A stretch of 64,000 nucleotides of DNA. It comes from CALANV01 sp036381615 (GTDB taxonomy: Bacteria; Pseudomonadota; Alphaproteobacteria; CACIAM-22H2). This document shows, in pieces, positions 1 through 11,020 of the stretch. How positions within the stretch are numbered: position 1 is the first letter of the stretch; each line of letters opens with the position of its first letter. The notes beneath the pieces were generated by a model, which was not told where the DNA came from, ran no database searches, and saw only the letters and a list, made by a program, of their open reading frames with translations. The stretch is from positions 1 to 64,000 of the forward strand of contig DASVCL010000027.1 in assembly GCA_036381615.1 (NCBI GenBank). Direction: 5' to 3'. A program made the translations under genes and the position numbers.

Positions 1-44
1 TCTCGATGTCGGTCACCGACGTTCAGTCCCGATGTCCCATTCCT

Positions 45-137
45 CTGTCATCGCCGGGCTTTTCCCGGCGATCTCGCTGGAATGAGGCGGGATGCCTCGC
101 TTGCGCGAGATGCCCGGGACAAGCCCGGGCATGACAG
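45..137. repeat. REP-like compound palindromic element downstream of ftsH
   Basis: Two GC-rich hairpins sit between inverted ends (CTGTCAT at 45-51 and ATGACAG at 131-137). The first stem pairs 52-58 with 64-70 and the second pairs 111-118 with 124-131. The layout resembles dispersed extragenic palindromes common in proteobacteria. It lies just past the ftsH stop and could also act as an mRNA 3' end. No U-tract is seen. Confidence 0.5.
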
Positions 138-157
138 GAAGCAGAGAAGAGAAAACC

Positions 158-2092
<1,935 letters not shown>

Positions 2093-2194
2093 GGAAGCCT
2101 GATCCTTTCACCCGACGCTGCTGCACCCAATGCCCGTTGCGGCCGATGCATAACGCCTTATTGCCAAACCTTACCGATTTCCCCCGCTACAGGC

Positions 2195-2225
2195 CATAGA
2201 TATGACCAAATCGGCCGTAAACAAG
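2195..2225 (-). promoter_or_regulatory. Candidate RpoH (sigma-32) heat-shock promoter of ftsH
   Basis: On the minus strand the gap reads CTTG-N17-CATATCTATG. The alphaproteobacterial RpoH consensus is CTTG-N17/18-CYTATNTNNG, so only one defined position differs. The predicted start is roughly 95 bases before the ftsH start codon. ftsH is a known heat-shock gene in alphaproteobacteria. The overlapping TTGTTT-N16-TATCTA could alternatively be read as a weak housekeeping promoter. Confidence 0.5.
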
Positions 2226-2243
2226 CAGTAACCCCGCCGATAT

Positions 2244-3587
2244 CTAAAGGTTTTCGCCGCCGGGCTTTTCGGCGATGGCCGGGTGGAAGGCGAAGGCGAC
2301 GCCGCGCGGCATGGCGCCTAGCGCAAGGAACGGAACCGCGACAAGGCGGTTTTTCTGCCATAAAGCCGGCAGGGCGGGCCAGGCCGGGCGGGGAATCCCG
2401 GCCGCGGCGGCGTCCGGCATGGCCGGGCGGGCAGCGCCCAGCGGCGCCAGCATCAGGCCGGCGGCCGACCGGCCGGCAACCGTCACCTGGAAACGGCCAT
2501 CCCAGAGCAGGCTTTTGCGCAGCGGCTGCGGCAGGGGCAGATGGCGCGCCTCGCGGCAGACCAGAATCGGGCCATCCGCGCCCTGCGCCGGCGGCCGCAG
2601 GCTGCAGCGATGCAGGCTGTGCGGCGTCGCAAGGCCGGCGGCCAGGCGCTCCCAAAGCCGCTCCAGCCGCTCCAGCCGCGGCGGCAAGTCCTGGCCGCCG
2701 ATCGCCATCAGCAGGCGGGCCAGGGCGCGCAGGGCGGTCTCGTCGGCGACCTGGCGCAGCGGCGCCGGATCGAGCCAGGCGAAGCCGGCCGGATGCAGCG
2801 TCGCGGCGGCGCGCAGCGCGTCGTAGGCGGCGGTATGCAGCGCGGCGCGGGCGCGGGCGAGATTGCGCGCCGTCTGCGCCAGATGCGTGGCCAGAACCGC
2901 CTGCTGAGCGCCGTCCTCGCCGGCGAGCAGGCGCAGCGCCTGGCGCACGCGCACGCGCGCATAGGACGGATCGCTGTTCGAGGGATCCTCGATCCAGTCC
3001 TGGCCGCGCTTCCTGAGCGTGGCGACCAGCCGCGCCTTCGGGATGTCGAGCAATGGCCGCAGCAGCACGAAATCCGCCGCCAGGACCCGCGCCGGGGCCA
3101 TGCCGGCCAGCCCGTCGACGCCCGAGCCGCGCAGGGCGCGCAGCAGAAAGGTCTCGGCCTGATCGTCGCGGTGATGCGCCAGGAGAAGATGCCGGATCTT
3201 CCGGCGCCGGCAATGATCCCGCAGCAGCGCATAGCGCGCCTCGCGCGCCGCCGCCTGGCGGTTGGCGCTCGGCCTGGCCGCCCTCTTCCAGGTCAGGATG
3301 CGGCAGGCGATGCCGGCCTGTTTCAGCCAGCGCGCCACCTGCCGCGCCTCGCGGCTGCTTTCCGGCCGCAGGCGATGATCGACGATCAGCGCCTCGAGCG
3401 CGATGGCGTTGGTGCGGGCGAAGCCGGCGGCGAGCAGCGCCAGCGCCAGGCTGTCGGCGCCGCCGGAAACGGCGACGGCGATGCGCGGCGGCAGCTTCGC
3501 CGATCCGGCGGCCCGCAGCAGCGGCCTGAGCAGGCGGCTGAACTCCGCCGCCGTGACGACCCGGACTTTCGCCGCCCCCTCGGCCAT
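2244..3587 (-). CDS. tilS: tRNA(Ile)-lysidine synthase TilS
   Basis: Converts C34 of the CAU-anticodon tRNA-Ile to lysidine using ATP and lysine, so that AUA is read as Ile. The PP-loop motif SGGADS is at residues 41-46 of the 447-residue product, followed by the N-type ATP pyrophosphatase core (LLAHHRDDQAETFLLR). The ATG at 3587 is chosen because the longer frame would run well into cpoB; from here the gene starts 10 bases after the cpoB stop. It sits between cpoB and ftsH, the usual order in this class. The C-terminal half is Ala/Arg-rich and less conserved. Confidence 0.92.
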   Translation of the reverse strand: MAEGAAKVRVVTAAEFSRLLRPLLRAAGSAKLPPRIAVAVSGGADSLALALLAAGFARTNAIALEALIVDHRLRPESSREARQVARWLKQAGIACRILTWKRAARPSANRQAAAREARYALLRDHCRRRKIRHLLLAHHRDDQAETFLLRALRGSGVDGLAGMAPARVLAADFVLLRPLLDIPKARLVATLRKRGQDWIEDPSNSDPSYARVRVRQALRLLAGEDGAQQAVLATHLAQTARNLARARAALHTAAYDALRAAATLHPAGFAWLDPAPLRQVADETALRALARLLMAIGGQDLPPRLERLERLWERLAAGLATPHSLHRCSLRPPAQGADGPILVCREARHLPLPQPLRKSLLWDGRFQVTVAGRSAAGLMLAPLGAARPAMPDAAAAGIPRPAWPALPALWQKNRLVAVPFLALGAMPRGVAFAFHPAIAEKPGGENL

Positions 3588-3597
3588 GCCGCGGCGG

Positions 3598-4695
3598 CTA
3601 TTTGCAGCCGATCTTGCCGCGCTCGCGGGTGGCGGCATCTTTGACATGCGGCGGCGCGCTGGGGAATTCCTTGGCCAGTTGCCCCAGCGCCGCGCAGGCC
3701 TCGGCATTCTTCTTCAGCGCGGCGAGCGACATGCCGAGCTTCAGCAGGCTGTCGGGCGCCTTGGCGGATTTGGGGTAGTTCTGATAGCCGGCCAGGAAGG
3801 ATTGCGCCGCCGGCTCGAACTGCTGGCGCACGTAATAGGTCTCGCCGAGCCAGTATTGCGCGTTGCCCGACAGCATGTCGTTCGGATGCTGGGCGAGGAA
3901 CTCCCGGAAGGCGGCTTCGGCATCGGGATAATTGCTCTGCACCAGCAGGCGATAGGCGTAGTTATACTGCTCCTGCGGCGAGCCCGACGGCAGATGGCCC
4001 TTGCCGCCGGCGGCGGCAGATGGCGGCGCGACCGCCGTCTGCGGGTTGGCCGCCTTGCCCTGGGCCTGGCTGCCCTGACCGTTCCTGGGCGCCACCGGCA
4101 GCGGCTTGCCGGAAGCATCGGTCGACAGCCGGCCGAGCACGCCTTCCTTGGTGGGCGCGACGCCCGGCGTCGAGGAGGTCGAGCCGCGGGCGAAATTCTG
4201 CTGCTGATCGGCGGGCTGCGGCTTGCCGTCCGCCCCGGCCGCCGCCGCGTCGGCGGCGGGCGCCGCGCCCTGCTGGCTCCGTTCGAGCTCGCCGAGACGG
4301 AAATCGACATCCTGCGTCAGCTTGTCCATGCGCTGCTGCACCTGGCTCGACTTGAACTCGACCTCCTCGAAGCGGCCGGTGAGCGCGCGGATCTGCTCCT
4401 CCAGATCGTCGATGCGGGCATTGAGGCGGTTGGCGATGGTGCTGCCGCTGCCATCCGTCGCCAGCAGCGAGCCCTCCCCGGCCGCGCCGCCGCCCGAGGC
4501 GGCCGCCGCCGGCGGCGTACCGCCGCGATAGACCTGGCGCTGCAGGGTGCGCAGGTCGTTTTCCAGGCGGTTGATCCGCTCGATCATGAACTGCGTATCG
4601 TTCTGGGCCTGAGCGGCCGCCGGCCGGATCGTCACGGCCGAGGCCGTCAGCAAGGCGACGGCGGCAAGGACTCGGAAAGCAATGGACGCGGGCAT
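3598..4695 (-). CDS. cpoB: Cell division coordinator CpoB (YbgF), periplasmic TPR protein
   Basis: Periplasmic partner of TolA that links outer-membrane constriction with septal peptidoglycan synthesis. From ATG 4695 the product is 365 residues: signal peptide to about residue 28 (ending in AAA-Q), a coiled coil of about 30-120, a long Ala/Gly/Gln-rich linker, then TPR repeats beginning at EQYNYAYRLL. A longer reading to 4827 adds residues in front of a clean signal peptide and is rejected. It is the last tol-pal gene, upstream of tilS. The linker is longer than in the E. coli protein. Confidence 0.9.
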   Translation of the reverse strand: MPASIAFRVLAAVALLTASAVTIRPAAAQAQNDTQFMIERINRLENDLRTLQRQVYRGGTPPAAAASGGGAAGEGSLLATDGSGSTIANRLNARIDDLEEQIRALTGRFEEVEFKSSQVQQRMDKLTQDVDFRLGELERSQQGAAPAADAAAAGADGKPQPADQQQNFARGSTSSTPGVAPTKEGVLGRLSTDASGKPLPVAPRNGQGSQAQGKAANPQTAVAPPSAAAGGKGHLPSGSPQEQYNYAYRLLVQSNYPDAEAAFREFLAQHPNDMLSGNAQYWLGETYYVRQQFEPAAQSFLAGYQNYPKSAKAPDSLLKLGMSLAALKKNAEACAALGQLAKEFPSAPPHVKDAATRERGKIGCK

Positions 4696-5014
4696 GGCAA
4701 GACCCCAATGCGTGAGCCGGACATTGCGGCGGCGGCGCTTCGGCGGCAGCGCTCCTGCCCGGCTGAAATAACCCTCTCCCGGTGCCAGACACCGATCCGG
4801 CGCTGATCCCGGCGCTGATGCTCGCACCGGGCCCGGGCATCCTGGCGCAACACCCGAGTCTCGCGGCGGTTTACGTCAAAACCGTGGCATCCCGCAATCC
4901 GGAAAGCGAAACACCAGATAGAGAAACACCCGCCTGCCGCCTGGCGCAAACCAGGGGCGAAGCGGGTGTCTGCATTCGCAAAGCGGGCGGCTTGCGGCCG
5001 CCCGCCGCAGCAAC
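4696..5014. other. 319-base gap between pal and cpoB
   Basis: No convincing gene. It contains a hairpin just after pal (separate entry), a small tandem repeat (CCGGCGCTGAT at 4797-4807 and again at 4809-4819), and two copies of GAAACACC around 4908-4930. A plus-strand frame crossing this gap into pal has no supporting features. A promoter for cpoB is expected here but no good match was found. Confidence 0.5.
4983..5005 (-). terminator. Hairpin after pal, possible terminator or attenuator
   Basis: GCGGGCGGC pairs with the GCCGCCCGC arm, loop about 5 bases, directly after the pal stop. On the minus strand the stem is followed by only TTTGCG, a poor U-tract. It may reduce rather than end transcription into cpoB. 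Confidence 0.4.
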
Positions 5015-5527
5015 TTACTTCGACAGGACCGTCACACCGCGACGGTTCTGCGCCCAGGCGGCCTCGTTCGAACCCAGCGCCACCGGACGCTCCTTGCCGT
5101 AGGAGATCGTGGTGATGCGATTCGCCGGGATGCCCTGGTTGGTCAGGTAGGTCTTGACGGCGTTGGCGCGGCGTTCGCCGAGCGCAAGGTTGTACTCGCG
5201 GGTGCCGCGTTCGTCGCAGTGACCTTCGACGACAACCTTCCACTCCGGATACTGCTTCAGCCAGGCGGCCTGCTTATCCAGCGTGGCCCGGCCGGCCGGC
5301 TTGATGTCATACTTGTCGAAATCGAAGAAGACACGGTCGCCGACATTCACCTGGAAGTCTTGCACCGAGCCCTTCTGGATGCCCTGGGTCGGAGCAGTAG
5401 CCATGGGCTTCGCAGCGCCGCCGCCGCTGGTCTCAGCCGACGGCTGAGGAGCGGATTCGCAAGCGGCAAGGAACAAGCCCACGGCAGCCACGGCCAGGAA
5501 CTTGGAGCCGAAGGTGTTGAGGCGCAT
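5015..5527 (-). CDS. pal: Peptidoglycan-associated lipoprotein Pal
   Basis: Outer-membrane lipoprotein that binds peptidoglycan and the TolB/TolA system. The 170-residue product starts MRLNTFGSK, with a lipobox LAAC at about 18-21, a short Pro/Ser-rich linker, and an OmpA-like domain (FFDFDKYDIKP, then GHCDERGTREYNLALGERRA) holding the conserved Asp and Arg that bind diaminopimelate. Upstream residues in the longer frame are unrelated to a signal peptide, so ATG 5527 is used. It follows tolB after a 359-base gap, so it may have its own promoter. Confidence 0.97.
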   Translation of the reverse strand: MRLNTFGSKFLAVAAVGLFLAACESAPQPSAETSGGGAAKPMATAPTQGIQKGSVQDFQVNVGDRVFFDFDKYDIKPAGRATLDKQAAWLKQYPEWKVVVEGHCDERGTREYNLALGERRANAVKTYLTNQGIPANRITTISYGKERPVALGSNEAAWAQNRRGVTVLSK

Positions 5528-5675
5528 TTTTTTTATCCCTCCAAGGGTTTCGAGTGAGTCAGATACCACAAAAACAGTCACAACGGCATCCCGCGCGGGG
5601 TACTGACTACAGGTTTGCGCCCGGGCGGAACACCTGACCGGCTGTACCGTTCCCGACATTGCCGACCCCCGGTGC

Positions 5676-5740
5676 ATTATCCTTAGAACGGCACCAAGGG
5701 CAAACGATGCCGGAACCAGCGGTTCAAGCCATTGCGTCAA
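5676..5740 (-). promoter_or_regulatory. Two candidate pal promoters
   Basis: Minus strand: (a) TTGACGC-N13-GCTGGTTC at 5713-5740, close to the alphaproteobacterial housekeeping consensus TTGACG/GCTANAWC; (b) TTGCCC-N16-GATAAT at 5676-5703. Either would start an RNA with a leader of roughly 140-180 bases before the pal ATG. Confidence 0.4.
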
Positions 5741-5777
5741 AATCAACTATATCTGCGGGTTTTTCGCTAATCAATAG

Positions 5778-5840
5778 GGGGAAAAGGACTTCTCCCGGCG
5801 TTGCGGCATTTCTGCAACAGCGCCGCAAACGTCCTTTCCC
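5778..5840. repeat. Nested inverted repeat between tolB and pal
   Basis: Outer arms GGGGAAAAGGAC (5778-5789) and GTCCTTTCCC (5831-5840) pair with one bulge, and inner arms TGCGGC (5802-5807) and GCCGCA (5822-5827) pair inside them. It lies 47 bases past the tolB stop. It may be a factor-independent 3' end for tolB or an mRNA processing structure. Confidence 0.45.
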
Positions 5841-5886
5841 GCGGGCCGGCCGGCGGATCATCCCTGCCGGATGCAGGTTCGATGTC

Positions 5887-7257
5887 CTATCGGACCAGCG
5901 GCGACAGCGGCGACCAGGCCGGATCGGATGCATCGATCGGGGTCGGAATCTCCCTCTCGTTGTAGCCGGTCAGGTCGATCGAAAATAGGCGCACGCGCTG
6001 GCCGCGGCCCTGCGCATCCGGCGCCCGCTCCCGATAGAACATCAGCACACGTCCATTCGGCGCCCAGGTCGGCGCTTCCTGCACCTGCGGCGAAGAGGAC
6101 AGGATGCGCTCGCCCGAACCGTCGGGCCGCATTACGCCGATGGAGAACTGGCCCTGATATTCCTTGGTGAAGGCGATGAGATCGCCGCGCGGCGACCAGA
6201 CCGGCGTGGAATAGCGGCCCTGATTGAAGCTGATGCGATGCTGGTTGGAGCCGTCGGCATTCATCACGTAGATCTGCTTGCTGCCGCCGCGGTCGGAATT
6301 GAAAGTGATCTGGCGGCCGTCGGGCGAGAATGACGGCGAGGTGTCGATGGCGGGATCGTTGGTCAGCTGCGTGCGCTGCCGGGTGCGCAGATCCATCATG
6401 TAGACATCGGAATTGCCGTTCACCGCGAGCGACATGATCACGCGGTTGCCGTCCGGCGAGAACCGCGGCGCGAATGTCATGCCGGGGAAATCGCCGACCA
6501 GCTCCTGCTGCCCGGTATCGATGTTGAACAGATACACCCGCGGCTTGTCGTTGAAGTAGCTCAGATAGGTGATCTCCTGCTGGCTCGGCGAGAAACGCGG
6601 CGTCAGCACGAGATAGCGGCCATCGGTGAGGAAGCGGTGGTTGGCGCCGTCCTGGTCCATGATGGCGAGGCGCTTGATGCGCCGGCTCGGCGGACCGGAT
6701 TCGGCGACATAGACGATGCGGGTATCGAAATAGCCGTCCTCGCCGGTCACCCGCTTGTAGATCGCATCGGCGATCAGATGCGCCAGCCGGCGCCAGTTGT
6801 CCGGCGTGGTGAACAGCGCAAGGCCGGTCATCTGCTGTTCGGCGGCGACGTCCCACAGGCGGAATTCGCCGCGCAGCCGGCCGTCGGACTGCATTTCCAT
6901 GCGGCCGTTGACCAGGGCGTCGACATTGATGACGCGCCAATCCTGAAAGCGCGGCTGCACCCGCATCGCCGCCGGCGTCTGCGTATGCGCGCGCGGATCG
7001 ACCGGCTTGAACAGGCCGGAGCGTTCCAGATCGGCGCGGATCACCTGGGCGATGTCCTGGCCGACCTTGGTCATCTGCGGATTGTCGGCGTCGAAATCGG
7101 AGACGGCGATCGGCACCGGCTTGAAGTTGCCGCGCGTGATGTCGATTTCGACCGCAGCGGCAGCAGGCCGGGTCATCCCGACCAGCATCAGCAGCGCTGC
7201 CACAACCGCGCCGAAAGCTGGCCGGCTCATGCTCCGCGTCATGTTTGTCTCCGTCAT
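5887..7257 (-). CDS. tolB: Tol-Pal system beta-propeller protein TolB
   Basis: Periplasmic protein that shuttles between Pal and TolA. The 456-residue product has a signal peptide (hydrophobic 15-31, ending in RPAAAA), an N-terminal TolB domain, then repeated WD-like blades with the motifs FSPDG, PSFSPDGRQI, WSPRGD and WAPNG. Length is slightly above the E. coli protein. ATG at 7257 lies 6 bases after the tolA stop, so translation is probably coupled. The first ATG is used; an ATG five codons in is also possible. Confidence 0.97.
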   Translation of the reverse strand: MTETNMTRSMSRPAFGAVVAALLMLVGMTRPAAAAVEIDITRGNFKPVPIAVSDFDADNPQMTKVGQDIAQVIRADLERSGLFKPVDPRAHTQTPAAMRVQPRFQDWRVINVDALVNGRMEMQSDGRLRGEFRLWDVAAEQQMTGLALFTTPDNWRRLAHLIADAIYKRVTGEDGYFDTRIVYVAESGPPSRRIKRLAIMDQDGANHRFLTDGRYLVLTPRFSPSQQEITYLSYFNDKPRVYLFNIDTGQQELVGDFPGMTFAPRFSPDGNRVIMSLAVNGNSDVYMMDLRTRQRTQLTNDPAIDTSPSFSPDGRQITFNSDRGGSKQIYVMNADGSNQHRISFNQGRYSTPVWSPRGDLIAFTKEYQGQFSIGVMRPDGSGERILSSSPQVQEAPTWAPNGRVLMFYRERAPDAQGRGQRVRLFSIDLTGYNEREIPTPIDASDPAWSPLSPLVR

Positions 7258-7263
7258 TTCAAA

Positions 7264-8271
7264 TCACCCACCCAGCATCTGCCGCGGATCGAAGTTCAGG
7301 ATGATCTCCTGACCCCATTTCTCCTTGTCTCCCGGCGGCAGCTTGAACGGCGCCGCCTTGAGCACGGCGCGGCGCGCCGATTCGGCGGCCGAACGATAGC
7401 TTTCCTGTCCCGGCGCGTACATGCGCAGCTTGTCGACGATCTCCGGCGGATTCTTGAGCGTGCCGTCCGGGTTCAGGCTGAACCGGATGCGCACGATCAG
7501 GTTCTCGGCATCCTTGGCCCCCAGATCGAACAGCCACTGATTCTCGACCTGCTTGCGGATGAAATCCTTCTCGCTCATCGAGATCGGCAGATTCGGATTC
7601 GACGGCCCCTCGGCGCGCGAGGCCGAAGCCGGCGGCGTGCGCGCGGCGGTCTGCGGCGACTGATTGGGCTGCGCGGCCGGCGGCGCCTTCATCTTGTTCA
7701 CCAGGGCCGCGACATCGGCGAAGCTGAGCTGCTTCGACTTCTCTTCATGCCGCTGCGGCCTGGGTTTCGGCGGTTCCGGCTTCGGCTTGGGCTTCTCGGC
7801 CTCCTTCTTCGGCGGCTCGGGCGCCTTGGCCGCTTCCTTCGGCTTGGGCACCGGTTTCGGCGCAGGCTCGGGCTCCGGCATGGGCGCCGGTTTCGGCTTT
7901 TCGACTTCCTGCGGCTTTGGCGGCTCCGGCGGCGGCGGCGGCGGCGGCGGCGCGACCGCAGCCGGCGGCGGCTTCGGCGGTTCGGGCTTGGGTTCCGGCT
8001 TCACCTCGGGTGCCGGCTCGGGCTTCGGCTCGGCCTTGGCCTCCACCTGCTTCGGCTGCGGCTTGGGCACATTCGTCTTTTCGGCGATCGGTGCGAACTC
8101 GGCCAGGATGACCGGCGGATCGGCGTCGCGCGGCACGTCGAACAGGTGCGGCAGCCCGAAGATGGCGAACGCAAGAACGCCAGCATGCAGGCTTGCCGAT
8201 AATATGTATGACGATCGTTGCATCGCGCCGTCAAACCCGACTGAGCTGTTCAACTTCACTGCGCTACTCAA
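7264..8271 (-). CDS. tolA: TolA-like inner-membrane protein, TonB/TolA family
   Basis: Spans the periplasm and transmits energy from TolQR to Pal/TolB. The 335-residue product has one membrane segment (SYILSASLHAGVLAFAIFG), a very long Pro/Lys/Glu/Ala region of KPEP-type repeats from about 60 to 170, and a C-terminal domain (about 230-330) with the TolA-type NPDGTLKNPPE. The frame begins at TTG 8271 preceded by AAGG; an ATG at 8223 would remove 16 residues and leave the membrane segment nearer the N-terminus. The gene lies between tolR and tolB. Confidence 0.9.
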   Translation of the reverse strand: MSSAVKLNSSVGFDGAMQRSSYILSASLHAGVLAFAIFGLPHLFDVPRDADPPVILAEFAPIAEKTNVPKPQPKQVEAKAEPKPEPAPEVKPEPKPEPPKPPPAAVAPPPPPPPPEPPKPQEVEKPKPAPMPEPEPAPKPVPKPKEAAKAPEPPKKEAEKPKPKPEPPKPRPQRHEEKSKQLSFADVAALVNKMKAPPAAQPNQSPQTAARTPPASASRAEGPSNPNLPISMSEKDFIRKQVENQWLFDLGAKDAENLIVRIRFSLNPDGTLKNPPEIVDKLRMYAPGQESYRSAAESARRAVLKAAPFKLPPGDKEKWGQEIILNFDPRQMLGG

Positions 8272-8295
8272 CTTGCCTTGTCTATCCCGCGACGC

Positions 8296-8748
8296 TCAAT
8301 GCGCCTTGGCTCCGCCGCCGACGCCAGGCGGGTTGCCGACCAGCGCGACCTTGTTGTAGCCGGCGGAGTTGATGATCCCCATCACTTCCAGCACCTTGCC
8401 GTAATTCACGGCCTGGTCGCCGCGCACGAAGATGCGGCGATCCGGCGCGCCGCCGGCGATCGCCTGCAGGCGCGGCACCAGTTGATCTAACTCCACGGGC
8501 ATTTCCTGAAGGTAAATGACGCCCTTGGCATCGATGGTCACGCTCAACGGCTCGTCCTGACCCTGAATCGCGGCGGCCTGGGTCTTGGGCAGATCGACCT
8601 GCACGCCGACGGTGAGCAGCGGCGCGGCAACCATGAAGACGATCAGCAGCACCAGCATCACGTCGACCATCGGCGTGACGTTGATGTCGGACATCGGCCG
8701 GCGCCGCATGCGTCCGGAACGGCTGCCGCCCTGGAGCTGGATCGCCAT
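8296..8748 (-). CDS. tolR: Tol-Pal system protein TolR (ExbD family)
   Basis: Forms the proton-driven TolQR motor in the inner membrane. The 150-residue product starts MAIQLQGG and carries SDINVTPMVDVMLVLLIVFM, where the membrane Asp is the proton-binding residue, followed by a periplasmic ExbD domain. A longer open frame continues upstream through tolQ, but ATG 8748 lies 2 bases after the tolQ stop and gives the normal TolR length. Confidence 0.96.
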   Translation of the reverse strand: MAIQLQGGSRSGRMRRRPMSDINVTPMVDVMLVLLIVFMVAAPLLTVGVQVDLPKTQAAAIQGQDEPLSVTIDAKGVIYLQEMPVELDQLVPRLQAIAGGAPDRRIFVRGDQAVNYGKVLEVMGIINSAGYNKVALVGNPPGVGGGAKAH

Positions 8749-8750
8749 TT

Positions 8751-9485
8751 TTAAGCCGCCTCCTCGTCGAGCTGGCGCGACATCAATGCCGAGAATTCCC
8801 CGGCAAAGCCCTCGAGCCGGACGCTGAGCCGGCCGAGATCGTTGGAGAATTTGTTGTAGGCCATCACCGCCGGGATCGCCGCCAGCAGGCCGAGGGCGGT
8901 TGCGAACAGCGCCTCGGCAATGCCGGGGGCCACCACGGCGAGCGATGTGTTCTTGCTCGATGCGATGGCATGGAAGCTGTTCATGATGCCCCATACCGTG
9001 CCGAACAGGCCGACGAAGGGCGAAACCGAGCCGACCGAGGCGAGGAAGCCGAGATAGCGTTCCAGCCGCTCCATTTCGCGGTCGATGGAGACGCGCATGA
9101 CCTGGCCGATGCGGACCTGCAAGGAGCCGAGCCCCTGCTTGCCGCGCAGCACGCCGCGCTCGGTCGAGCGCCGCCATTCGCGCATGGCGGCGAGAAAGAG
9201 CACCGCCATCGGATGCTGCGGCCCGGCAATCGAGAGCCGGTCATAGAGCGCATCGAGCGAGCCGCCGGACCAGAAGTCGGTTTCGAACTTGTCGGTGTCG
9301 CGCACCACCTTGCGGATCTTGATCAGCTTGTCGAAGATGATGGCCCACGACCAGAAGGAGGCCAGCACCAACAACAGCATGACGACCTTGACGATCCAGT
9401 CGGCCTGGAGAAAAAGCGCCCACAGCGACAGATCGGATACGGCTGCGGAGCCCCCGATCGGCAAGGCGCTGACGGTCCTGTCCAT
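8751..9485 (-). CDS. tolQ: Tol-Pal system protein TolQ (ExbB family)
   Basis: Inner-membrane channel component of the TolQR motor. The 244-residue product has three membrane segments (about 23-43, 145-165 and 178-198) with conserved GLFGTVWGIMNSF and GIAEALFATALGLLAAIPAV. ATG 9485 begins MDRTVSALP; residues encoded further upstream show no family features. It follows ybgC after 31 bases and is essentially contiguous with tolR. Confidence 0.96.
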   Translation of the reverse strand: MDRTVSALPIGGSAAVSDLSLWALFLQADWIVKVVMLLLVLASFWSWAIIFDKLIKIRKVVRDTDKFETDFWSGGSLDALYDRLSIAGPQHPMAVLFLAAMREWRRSTERGVLRGKQGLGSLQVRIGQVMRVSIDREMERLERYLGFLASVGSVSPFVGLFGTVWGIMNSFHAIASSKNTSLAVVAPGIAEALFATALGLLAAIPAVMAYNKFSNDLGRLSVRLEGFAGEFSALMSRQLDEEAA

Positions 9486-9516
9486 TCGTACTAGTCCTTC
9501 CGTTATATGTTGCAGA

Positions 9517-9955
9517 TCAACGCGATAAATTTGTTGAAAGTGTGGCGAATAAGCCCGCAATTGCGGGCGGAATCCGGCGTGGCCGCCCGTCCGAATCAAT
9601 GCAGGCCAGCCTGACTTCGGCTGCCGCGAGCAGATCCTCGCCGCGCCAGACATCCTGTCCGAGGGTGACGCTGGCGCCGCGCAATTCCGCGATTGCCGTG
9701 GCGACGGTCAGGTCCTCGTGCAGCCGCGCGGGCTTGATGTATTCGATCTGGCAGGCGCGCACGGCGAAGGCGATGCCGTCGGCGGAAGGGGCCATCAGGC
9801 CGCGCTGGTCGATGCCGTGCTGCAGCAGCAGGTCGGAGCGGGCGCGCTCGATAAAGCGCAGATAATTGGCATAATAGACGATGCCGGCGGCGTCGGTATC
9901 CTCCCACTGCACCCGCAACGGGTAGCGGTGGACCGGATGGCTGCGGACCGGGGCG

Positions 9956-9963
<8 letters not shown>
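9517..9963 (-). CDS. ybgC: Tol-associated acyl-CoA thioesterase YbgC
   Basis: Hotdog-fold thioesterase acting on acyl-CoA, first gene of tol operons. The 148-residue product contains the active-site motif QWEDTDAAGIVYYANYLRF (Asp catalytic) and ERARSDLL. ATG 9963 overlaps the end of ruvB by 8 bases; an ATG at 9969 is the alternative. Its substrate in vivo cannot be read from the sequence. Confidence 0.93.

Positions 9964-11016
<1,053 letters not shown>

Positions 11017-11020
<4 letters not shown>

Larger units (their letters stand above)
5528..5886. other. 359-base gap between tolB and pal
   Basis: No gene is supported. It holds two candidate pal promoters (5676-5740) and a nested inverted repeat (5778-5840), listed separately. 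A T-rich stretch immediately precedes the pal start codon on the plus strand (A-rich leader on the minus strand: GGGATAAAAAAAATG), giving pal a GGGA ribosome-binding site. Confidence 0.6.

Noticed and set aside
4782..5102. Plus-strand frame of 106 codons in the pal-cpoB gap
   Set aside because: Runs into pal antisense, lacks a ribosome-binding site and any family feature.
5659..5988. Plus-strand frame of 109 codons in the tolB-pal gap
   Set aside because: Overlaps the tolB 3' end and promoter/hairpin elements; no domain or signal peptide.
7664..8359. Gly/Ser/Phe-rich plus-strand frame that looks like a secreted repeat protein
   Set aside because: It is the reverse of the Pro/Lys/Glu repeat region of tolA, which explains the periodicity.
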